This document shows positions 25,075-31,665 of a stretch of 32,630 nucleotides of DNA, piece after piece (the first letter of the stretch is position 1; every line of letters begins with the position of its first letter). The DNA lies in assembly GCA_900545785.1 (NCBI GenBank), contig URAA01000005.1, positions 1 through 32,630 of the forward strand, given 5' to 3'. A program made the translations under genes and the position numbers. Source of the stretch: an uncultured Dialister sp. (lineage in GTDB: Bacteria; Bacillota; Negativicutes; Veillonellales; Dialisteraceae). The notes under the pieces are model-generated. The model ran no database searches and was not told the DNA's origin. It saw only the letters and a list, made by a program, of their open reading frames with translations.

Positions 25075-25836
25075 ATGATCACGCCTATTATCTTTGATAT
25101 GTCCGTCGGAAAAAGAAAACCTCATTCCGGAACGCAGAATACCTGCCCGTTTTGCAAGCGGGAAGAACTGACAGATATACTCGATGAAAAAAAAGATATC
25201 ATCTGGGTGGTTAATAAATATCCCGTTTTTAAAGAAACATTTCCCACCGTCATTATCGAAACATCCGATCACAACGGGGAACTGACCCGGTATGAGCCGG
25301 AAAAACTTCATGATGTCATTTCCTTCGGTCTGGAAAAATGGGAATTGTTAAAAAAAGACAAACGCTTTAAATCGGTTCTTTATTTCAGAAACTACGGTCC
25401 CGAATCGGGAGGCTCCCAGCGGCATCCCCATTCGCAAATCATAGGTCTTGATAATTATGATTATCGGGACAATATAAATAATGAAAACTTTTTAGGTCCC
25501 GTTTTCCACGAAGACGACAACTGCTATGCTTCCCTTTCTTCCTATCCGATCTGCGGCATGGGAGAACTGAATGTCACTTTGAAATCCGACGGGCAGCCCG
25601 ACACCTTTGCCGATACATTGCAAAAAATCGCCCGTTTTGTATTGGAAGATTTTCCTATTTCCTGTACCAGTTATAATTTATTTTTCTACCACTTGAAAAA
25701 CATTCATGTAAAAATATTTCCCCGCTACACGGCAAGCCCTCTTTATATGGGTTATCGGATCACCCATGTCATGGATGACAAAAGCTGCCGTTCCATGCTT
25801 CGCATTTTACAATCACAAAAATACTTTGGAGACTGA
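25075..25836 (+). CDS. DUF4931 protein, galactose-1-phosphate uridylyltransferase-like (HIT superfamily)
   Basis: The 253-residue protein begins MITPIIFDMSVGKRKPHSG, then has a CPFCKRE zinc-type pair near residue 25, the segment NKYPVFKETFPTVIIETSDHN, and the HIT-like active site GGSQRHPHSQIIGLDNY near residue 115. These are features of DUF4931, a GalT-related nucleotidyltransferase or hydrolase family without a fixed function. A longer frame starting at 24,865 would add 70 residues, but these translate AT-rich promoter sequence; AGAAGG before 25,075 marks the real start. The downstream phosphoesterase gene starts 14 bases after the stop, so the two are probably one unit. Confidence 0.85.
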   Translation: MITPIIFDMSVGKRKPHSGTQNTCPFCKREELTDILDEKKDIIWVVNKYPVFKETFPTVIIETSDHNGELTRYEPEKLHDVISFGLEKWELLKKDKRFKSVLYFRNYGPESGGSQRHPHSQIIGLDNYDYRDNINNENFLGPVFHEDDNCYASLSSYPICGMGELNVTLKSDGQPDTFADTLQKIARFVLEDFPISCTSYNLFFYHLKNIHVKIFPRYTASPLYMGYRITHVMDDKSCRSMLRILQSQKYFGD

Positions 25837-25850
25837 GGAGAGTCAGCGTA

Positions 25851-26567
25851 ATGAAACTATATGCTTTTAGTGACTTTCACCTTTCCGGAGATCCTCCTAC
25901 GAAGCCGATGGACATATTTGGAGAGCACTGGAAAAATCATCGTGAAAAAATTATAACCGCTTGGCGGAGTACCATCAAAGAAGAAGATACGGTCATCATC
26001 GCAGGCGACGTTTCTTGGGCACTTCATCTGTCCGATGCCCTGTCCGATCTGAAAACCGTCGCCGCTCTCCCGGGAAGAAAAATCATCGTCCGGGGAAATC
26101 ATGATTATTGGTGGAACACCGTTTCTAAAATGAAACGCATGACAGACAACCAATTTGAATTCATTTTCAATTCCGCCCTGCAAGCCGGACAAATTGCCCT
26201 TGCAGGCACAAGGGGCTGGATTCCGGAAACATCAAAAAAAATCACCGAAGAAGACAAAACCATTATCGCAAGAGAAGAAGGTCGGCTGGAGCGTTCTCTT
26301 GAAGCGGCGCAACAACTAAACTGCCAAAAAATATTTGCTATCCTTCACTATCCTCCCTTCGATGACAAAAAAGAACCGACCGACATGATTGAAATTATGA
26401 AAAAATACGGAGTCACCGATTGTATTTACGGCCATATCCACGGCAAGCCCAACTTTGCAAACCTGCCGGACGAACTGGAAGGCATCCGCCTCCATCTGAC
26501 TTCCGCGGATTACTTGGATTTCAAACCTTTATTCCTTTCTGAATTGGAGGAATCATGCACAAACTGA
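25851..26567 (+). CDS. Calcineurin-like metallophosphoesterase (COG1768 type)
   Basis: The 238-residue cytoplasmic protein carries all metal-binding blocks of the superfamily in order: DFHL near residue 8, GDVSWALH near residue 50, GNHDYWW near residue 83, LHYPPF near residue 167 and YGHIHG near residue 197. The N terminus MKLYAFSDFHLS and the W-rich NHDYWWNTVSKM segment fit the COG1768 group of predicted phosphohydrolases, whose substrate is not established. It follows the DUF4931 gene with GAGGAG upstream and overlaps the next small gene by 13 bases. Confidence 0.88.
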   Translation: MKLYAFSDFHLSGDPPTKPMDIFGEHWKNHREKIITAWRSTIKEEDTVIIAGDVSWALHLSDALSDLKTVAALPGRKIIVRGNHDYWWNTVSKMKRMTDNQFEFIFNSALQAGQIALAGTRGWIPETSKKITEEDKTIIAREEGRLERSLEAAQQLNCQKIFAILHYPPFDDKKEPTDMIEIMKKYGVTDCIYGHIHGKPNFANLPDELEGIRLHLTSADYLDFKPLFLSELEESCTN

Positions 26568-26785
26568 CAGAAAACAAACTCCTTTCGGGATTCATCTACG
26601 GAGACAATCACACAAAAGAATATGTCTACCTCCCCGGAAGCGAAGTCGATACCGACCATCCCATCTTGGTCTACGAATACGGCGACACCCGTCAAGATAT
26701 TTCCTTAGAAGAAGCTCTTACACTCATCGAAAAAAGAAGTTTGAAATTGACAAGCCATCCCCTTTTCGGAAAACGTACACTTTAA
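26555..26785 (+). CDS. Small protein of unknown function (76 residues)
   Basis: The ATG lies inside the last codons of the phosphoesterase gene and is preceded by GGAGG with four-base spacing, so translation is well supported. The protein is soluble, starts MHKLTENKLLSGFIYGDN and has no cysteine and no membrane segment. It looks like a small beta-rich domain with acidic character (YEYGDTRQDISLEEALTLIE). I do not recognise a family. The tight overlap suggests a partner or regulator of the phosphoesterase, which is inference. It ends eight bases before a strong terminator. Confidence 0.75.
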   Translation: MHKLTENKLLSGFIYGDNHTKEYVYLPGSEVDTDHPILVYEYGDTRQDISLEEALTLIEKRSLKLTSHPLFGKRTL

Positions 26786-26792
26786 CGTCACT

Positions 26793-26828
26793 AAAAAACT
26801 GCGATCTCTTATCTGATCGCAGTTTTTT
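26793..26828. terminator. Bidirectional terminator between the small gene and pgeF
   Basis: A perfect 14-base inverted repeat (AAAAAACTGCGATC with GATCGCAGTTTTTT, eight-base loop) separates the two converging units and provides a T tract on both strands. Confidence 0.95.
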
Positions 26829-26836
26829 ATGATCTT

Positions 26837-27652
26837 TTATCGTAAAATCATGACCGCCATATGACGTCCCGTCACGCCTCCCGCCTTGCGGTAAGAATAG
26901 AACAAATCATCCCGATCGCAAGTACAAATTCGGCAATCTTCTATATGCTGTGGAAGAATTCCTTCCCTGATCATAAGCAATCGGTTTGCCTCGGGCAAAT
27001 CAAAAAGATACTTCCCGTTCCCCCTGCTTTTGCTGAGGGCTTCCATTTCTTCTTTTGTAAATAAAGATTGAAATGCTTCTATGACTTCTGTTCCCACCTC
27101 AAAATGGCAAAAACCGATCGCAGGACCGATGGCAGCCTTGATATTTTCAGGCTTGGATCCGAAACTATCTTTCAAATGACCGATAGCGACAGATACTATA
27201 TTTCCTGCACTTCCCCGCCATCCTCCGTGAGCCGCGGCAATGGAATGTGTCACCGGATCATAAAAAAGAAGCGGCGTACAATCGGCAAAACTCATTGCCA
27301 ACGGAACATCCGGTTCATCTGTATATAAACCGTCACAATCGTCTATTGCCGTATCAAAAGAAAGAGCACCGCGGCCGCAATCTAAGCGACTTGCCCGGGC
27401 CATACGAATACCGTGCACCTGCTTGCCGTTGACCGACTTCAAATAATCCGATCCCAAAGCATCAAAAAAACGGCGCCTGTTCTCTCTCACATTATCCCCG
27501 TCGTCACCTGTAGGAAATCCCATATTCAAACTTGCAAAATTCCCCGTACTGACACCGCCCTGACGGGTAGAAACGGCAACCGTCACATTTTCATTTTCAA
27601 AAATAGAAAAAGTAAGAAAAGAAACACCCTTTTTCGTGATAATTTTTGCCAT
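26837..27652 (-). CDS. pgeF: Peptidoglycan editing factor / purine nucleoside phosphorylase (YfiH, LACC1 family)
   Basis: The 271-residue protein has the family signature STRQGGVSTGNFASLNMGF near residue 30 and the copper/zinc-type ligands in QVHG, SFADCTPLLFYD and AAAHGGWRGSAGNIV. YfiH proteins were first named polyphenol oxidases. Later work assigned purine nucleoside phosphorylase or adenosine deaminase activity, and E. coli YfiH (PgeF) affects peptidoglycan stem-peptide composition. Six bases separate its start from the stop of the pseudouridine synthase gene, so they share a transcript. Confidence 0.93.
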   Translation of the reverse strand: MAKIITKKGVSFLTFSIFENENVTVAVSTRQGGVSTGNFASLNMGFPTGDDGDNVRENRRRFFDALGSDYLKSVNGKQVHGIRMARASRLDCGRGALSFDTAIDDCDGLYTDEPDVPLAMSFADCTPLLFYDPVTHSIAAAHGGWRGSAGNIVSVAIGHLKDSFGSKPENIKAAIGPAIGFCHFEVGTEVIEAFQSLFTKEEMEALSKSRGNGKYLFDLPEANRLLMIREGILPQHIEDCRICTCDRDDLFYSYRKAGGVTGRHMAVMILR

Positions 27653-27658
27653 ATTTCC

Positions 27659-28534
27659 TCAATTCTCCTCATCCATCACAGATTTCATATCCTCCGGAAC
27701 AGGTGCTTCAAAACGGAGCTCTTCCCCTGTTTCGGGATGAATAAACCGTACAGAACGGGCATGGAGCGCCTGCCTTTTCATCCTGCTGCAATCACCGCCA
27801 TATAAATCATCTCCCAAAAGAGGATGCCCCAGATAGGACAAATGCACCCTTATCTGATGCGTCCTTCCCGTAAGAAGATGCAGTTTCAATACGGTAAATC
27901 CCGTTTTTCGTTCAAGCACTGTGAATTCTGTTCGAGCCGGTTTCCCGTCATCACGTACCGTCCACTCCACAATACTTCCCTCTTTCCGTCCGATGGGCCG
28001 ATCGATAAAACCGCTGTCCGACGGGAAATTTCCTGTCGCCAATGCAAGATACTCCCGATAAATACGGTCATGACTTCCCGAAAGAGCATGTTGAATCCGT
28101 CCGGACTTCGCCACCACCACGGTACCCGTCGTATTTCTGTCCAATCGAAAAACAGGATGAATTCCCCCCTCTTTATGCTCCCTTGCAAAATACCCCGCTA
28201 CAGCGTTCACCAAAGTATCCGCTCCGTGACGACTCGTAGGATGGATCAGCATTCCGATCGGTTTATTGATAACAAGCAAAAATTCATCCTCATACAAAAT
28301 GTCCAAACCTATATCAGAAGGAATAATATCCGTCTTTTCATCCCACTCACAAACTACATGATCCCCTGCATGAAGAATCACATTCGCATTATAATTGGCG
28401 GTACCGTTTATAGTGACACGGCCGTCCCACTTGATCCGTTTCCACAAAGAAGCCGACAGCCCCTTGTAAGAACGCACACAAGACTTCAACTTCCGCCCGT
28501 CCTGCTCCGGCGGAACCACAAATTCCAAACGCAT
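27659..28534 (-). CDS. RluA-family pseudouridine synthase
   Basis: The 291-residue protein has an N-terminal S4-like RNA-binding region (LKSCVRSYKGLSASLWKRIKW and VTINGTANYNANVILHAGD). This is followed by the RluA catalytic domain with FLLVINKPIGMLIHP, the active-site segment HPVFRLDRNTTGTVVVAKS, and LLTGRTHQIRVHLSYLGHPLLGDDLYG. The target uridine cannot be assigned from motifs; YlyB/RluD-like and RluC-like types are both possible. The gene is bounded on the right by the terminator of the CRISPR transcript, so it must have a promoter in 28,535-28,595, where I see no clear consensus. Confidence 0.93.
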   Translation of the reverse strand: MRLEFVVPPEQDGRKLKSCVRSYKGLSASLWKRIKWDGRVTINGTANYNANVILHAGDHVVCEWDEKTDIIPSDIGLDILYEDEFLLVINKPIGMLIHPTSRHGADTLVNAVAGYFAREHKEGGIHPVFRLDRNTTGTVVVAKSGRIQHALSGSHDRIYREYLALATGNFPSDSGFIDRPIGRKEGSIVEWTVRDDGKPARTEFTVLERKTGFTVLKLHLLTGRTHQIRVHLSYLGHPLLGDDLYGGDCSRMKRQALHARSVRFIHPETGEELRFEAPVPEDMKSVMDEEN

Positions 28535-28594
28535 ACAATCTCCTCAATCCATAAAGATATGTACATCATACCACCGAAACACCTCTTCTCCAAC

Positions 28595-28620
28595 TGAAAA
28601 AGCCGTCCATAAAAGACGGC
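28595..28620 (-). terminator. Terminator at the distal end of the CRISPR transcript
   Basis: GCCGTC (28,602-28,607) pairs with GACGGC (28,615-28,620), and the minus strand continues TTTTTC. It lies five bases beyond the oldest, decayed repeat, and insulates the pseudouridine synthase gene from pre-crRNA transcription. Confidence 0.85.
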
Positions 28621-28625
28621 CCCGG

Positions 28626-30168
28626 ATTTCCGTCCCCTCTTTCGGGGATCTTTTTTTATCTAGTTAACAACTTACTTGCATGACTTTTATTTTATTCATG
28701 GTTTCCGTCCCCTCATTCGGGGATCTTTTTTTATCACCGTGATCGCGACGGTAAATGAACGCGGAATTGTCGCAAGTTTCCGTCCCCTCATTCGGGGATC
28801 TTTTTTTATCTGTACACTCCGAATATTTCATTGAATTTTTAGGTGAAATCATGGTTTCCGTCCCCTCATTCGGGGATCTTTTTTTATCACGGAAAACCGT
28901 GCAAAAGTAAGAAAGGAGGTTTACAGAATGGTTTCCGTCCCCTCATTCGGGGATCTTTTTTTATCCCGCAAAAATCATCGCAGCATACAGAGCCTACGCT
29001 GCAGAGTTTCCGTCCCCTCATTCGGGGATCTTTTTTTATCTAAATAGGTAACAAGGGCATATTTAATCGGGTGAAAGACGTTTCCGTCCCCTCATTCGGG
29101 GATCTTTTTTTATCCCGTCGCTATTTCGAGCGGTTGGAATTGCGAAAATTCCGGTTTCCGTCCCCTCATTCGGGGATCTTTTTTTATCTATTTTACATGA
29201 TATCCATTTTTTTTGGATAAAAACTTACGTAAACGCCCCTCATTCGGGGATCTTTTTTTATCTATTTTACAGCCGTGGCAATTACGGCAATTACGGCAAC
29301 TGTTTCCGTCCCCTCATTCGGGGATCTTTTTTTATCTGTTATCACAAAAAAGTAGCAAGCCTTTTACATTAAAAAAGGGTTTCCGTCCCCTCATTCGGGG
29401 ATCTTTTTTTATCTTTTCAGTAAATTCTATCATTATTTTTTTGTAATAATCGTCATAGTTTCCGTCCCCTCATTCGGGGATCTTTTTTTATCAATCTTGT
29501 TTGCGTTGTAATGGATATTGATAAAAAAGTATAGTTTCCGTCCCCTCATTCGGGGATCTTTTTTTATCTCCGATTCCTCGAGCCGGATATAATACCGCCC
29601 GCCAAAAGTTTCCGTCCCCTCATTCGGGGATCTTTTTTTATCAATTAGCACGGATCGCGGGGGTTGCTCCCCCTATTATTTCAAGTTTCCGTCCCCTCAT
29701 TCGGGGATCTTTTTTTATCAGGTGAAAGGTGAAATTGAAAGGAGAAAGAGTATGGAAACAGTTTCCGTCCCCTCATTCGGGGATCTTTTTTTATCATGGT
29801 ACAATCTTGAATAATTATACCTATACAATTTAAAGCAGTTTCCGTCCCCTCATTCGGGGATCTTTTTTTATCCGGCTTGCTTGCTGACTATCGATAATAA
29901 CGAGGGCGGGGTTTCCGTCCCCTCATTCGGGGATCTTTTTTTATCCAGTTAACACATTTACCGGCTATGTAAGCAAATTTACAGTTTCCGTCCCCTCATT
30001 CGGGGATCTTTTTTTATCACCATGTACAGGATTTTATAAGGGAATGAGAGAAGATTCCCGTTTCCGTCCCCTCATTCGGGGATCTTTTTTTATCTTGTCG
30101 ATCATGTAAAGCAATTAAATAAAATCGGGGAATGTTTCCGTCCCCTCATTCGGGGATCTTTTTTTATC
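28626..30168 (-). CRISPR. CRISPR array, 21 repeats of 35 bases and 20 spacers of 38-44 bases, probably type III-A
   Basis: On the plus strand each repeat begins GTTTCCGT, continues CCCC-TCATTC-GGGG, then ATC, seven T and ATC. I place repeats at 28626, 28701, 28776, 28854, 28931, 29006, 29080, 29154, 29228, 29302, 29379, 29458, 29534, 29608, 29685, 29761, 29838, 29911, 29984, 30060 and 30134. The crRNA sense is the minus strand: it then ends ACGGAAAC, a typical eight-base 5' handle, preceded by a TCCCC/GGGGA hairpin. The cas genes also run leftwards, and the decayed repeat (28,626: G1 to A and A15 to T) lies far from cas2, as expected for the leader-distal end. The repeat at 29,228 has lost its handle. 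Spacers are all different. I saw no match to the window itself by eye. Confidence 0.98.
29228..29262 (-). repeat. Aberrant CRISPR repeat with replaced 5' handle region
   Basis: Positions 9-35 match the consensus exactly, but positions 1-8 read CGTAAACG in place of GTTTCCGT (one of eight matches). On the crRNA strand the handle would be CGTTTACG and not ACGGAAAC. The spacing to neighbouring repeats is normal. Confidence 0.95.
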
Positions 30169-30349
30169 CGCATCTTTGAGAACATCTATATTGTCTGGCT
30201 TCTTTTTGCATTTTTCGGCGGAGTACCGTCAAAACGATGACTATGTCTCTCTACCGGTTCAAAAAAGTCCGTTTCAGCCTGTATTGATGCCCATCGGCGG
30301 AAATTGATCATTTTTCCTCCTTTCCGGGTTTACGTTTTCCCTTTTTCTT
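30169..30349 (-). promoter_or_regulatory. CRISPR leader region between cas2 and the array
   Basis: The 181 bases between the cas2 stop and the first repeat occupy the leader position. A leader should hold the pre-crRNA promoter and integration signals. I do not find a clear -35/-10 pair here, and the region is not strikingly AT-rich. Most of it is taken up by a short ORF with a strong ribosome binding site (30,186-30,311). Transcription may come from the cas operon. Confidence 0.6.
30186..30311 (-). CDS. Possible 41-residue small protein encoded in the CRISPR leader
   Basis: AAAGGAGG at 30,316-30,323 lies four bases before an ATG at 30,311, one of the best ribosome binding sites in the window. 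The frame runs 41 codons to TAG at 30,186, 17 bases before the first repeat. The product starts MINFRRW, has an acidic middle (AETDFFEPVERHSHRFDG) and a basic tail ending KRSQTI; it has no cysteine or membrane segment. I recognise no family. It is in the same orientation as cas1-cas2, 38 bases after the cas2 stop. It could be a genuine accessory small protein, the remnant of a longer gene, or a chance ORF in the leader. Confidence 0.45.
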   Translation of the reverse strand: MINFRRWASIQAETDFFEPVERHSHRFDGTPPKNAKRSQTI

Positions 30350-30655
30350 TCAGTATATTATCACATCATCCATTTTGACGTCACCTTTTCCCCATGATTT
30401 TACCCTCGTATGGTCATACAAGATGTACATCCGTAGTGAATCTTCTTTTTCGTCGATGATTTTGCTTGCAAAGTATGCCATCTGATCATATTGCCGTGGC
30501 GTCAGCAGTCCTTCAAAAGCGGATTTTTGTACCCGCAAAGCATATTTTTCCAAGCAATGTACCATTTCGAGTCTTCTTTTATTATCGGTTATATCGTAAA
30601 TAATAAGCACAATATAGCGATTATCATCGGTGGGCCGTACTTGAAATTCTTCCAT
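30350..30655 (-). CDS. cas2: CRISPR-associated endoribonuclease-fold protein Cas2
   Basis: Cas2 forms the core of the Cas1-Cas2 integrase that inserts new spacers. The 101-residue protein has the ferredoxin-like strand YIVLIIYDITDNKRRLEMVHCLEKY with the conserved aspartate at residue 21 and VQKSAFEGLL, the usual Cas2 pattern. The first ten residues extend slightly beyond typical starts. The ATG shares one base with the cas1 TGA stop (TGATG), so translation is coupled. Confidence 0.95.
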   Translation of the reverse strand: MEEFQVRPTDDNRYIVLIIYDITDNKRRLEMVHCLEKYALRVQKSAFEGLLTPRQYDQMAYFASKIIDEKEDSLRMYILYDHTRVKSWGKGDVKMDDVIIY

Positions 30656-31650
30656 CAGCGTATCACCATAGGTTTCAATTGTTCCACGTCCATTTGGTGG
30701 ACTGCAAGGCTGTAGGAATCACATTCCATCTGTATGGTATGTCTCCATGAGTATTTTCCTTGGAAATATGTATTAACCGAGCGGATCTTCTTTTCATAGG
30801 CTTCTATAAAGATTTTTCGACCTATTCTATTTAAATAGACGCCTCCCGTTTCGCTTATGTCGAAGTGTTCCGGTGATATTTCTTTGCGTTTTACAAGGGA
30901 CAGACAAAGCCCGTCCACCACGGCGGGTCTCCATGGTTCCATAAGATCCGAAGCCAGAGCGGGATGCCCGTTTTTCAAAGCATGAAAGAAACCTACATAG
31001 GGATGAAGGCCGCAGTTTATCAAAGCATTATAGAAATCATAGAGCAGCAAAGTATATCCCAAGCTGAGCATGGAATTAAAGTAATCTTTGGGCGGTCGTC
31101 TCGTTCTTTTTTCAAAAGCAAACGATTTCGGAACCATTTGACCGATACCATGAAAGTAGATTTTTGCAATCATTCCTTCATATCCCCGCAATTGATCGAT
31201 CCCGTGTATTTGATGAATTTTATCCGCTATGACTCGAATATCCCATCTCGCTTTTTCTACCGACGGGCTGTTTATTCTCCGATTATAATTGCGAAGAATT
31301 GTTCTTTGGTTATAAATTTTTCCAAAGGCGACCCTTTTTGCCAGTTTTAAACGAAATTCTTCATTTTCTAATGCGGCAAATTGTTCTTTTTGCCGTAGTA
31401 CGTTGGAATTGTCCGTGGATTCCAGCCGTCCGAAAAATCGTCCCGTAGATGAGAGCCATGTGACGGGTACTTTATTTTTTAAAAGTTCGACAATGGCATC
31501 AGCACTGATTTGTATAGTATCGAATAAAGTAACACCTTCGACCACACAAATCGGTACTTCACAAAGTGTTTCATTTTCTCTTCTGATAATGTAATGCCCG
31601 CCTTGTTTTGACAGTTTCGCCCCAGGTTCTGTCACATAGATCCAACTCAT
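30655..31650 (-). CDS. cas1: CRISPR-associated integrase Cas1
   Basis: Cas1 is the metal-dependent integrase of spacer acquisition. The 331-residue protein has the N-terminal beta domain (WIYVTEPGAKLSKQGGHYII) and the helical catalytic domain. The expected metal ligands are visible at E158 (RGYEGMIAKIYF), H223 (GFFHALKNGHP) and D235/E238 (SDLMEPWRP). No reverse transcriptase or Cas6 domain is fused to it. The start has GAGGAG two to three bases from the ATG and lies 15 bases after the csm6 stop. The sequence style fits Cas1 of type I/III loci rather than type II. Confidence 0.96.
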   Translation of the reverse strand: MSWIYVTEPGAKLSKQGGHYIIRRENETLCEVPICVVEGVTLFDTIQISADAIVELLKNKVPVTWLSSTGRFFGRLESTDNSNVLRQKEQFAALENEEFRLKLAKRVAFGKIYNQRTILRNYNRRINSPSVEKARWDIRVIADKIHQIHGIDQLRGYEGMIAKIYFHGIGQMVPKSFAFEKRTRRPPKDYFNSMLSLGYTLLLYDFYNALINCGLHPYVGFFHALKNGHPALASDLMEPWRPAVVDGLCLSLVKRKEISPEHFDISETGGVYLNRIGRKIFIEAYEKKIRSVNTYFQGKYSWRHTIQMECDSYSLAVHQMDVEQLKPMVIR

Positions 31651-31665
31651 AAGCTCCTCATCTCT

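Noticed and set aside
28535..28600. Possible insertion sequence or integrase boundary next to the CRISPR array
   Set aside because: No transposase, no terminal inverted repeats and no target duplication are visible; the region holds only the pseudouridine synthase start and the terminator.
28664..29651. Short ORFs in both directions inside the CRISPR array, with recurring peptides such as SPNEGTET or SPHSGIFF
   Set aside because: They are translations of the repeats themselves; no ribosome binding sites, and the peptide repetition follows the 35-base unit.
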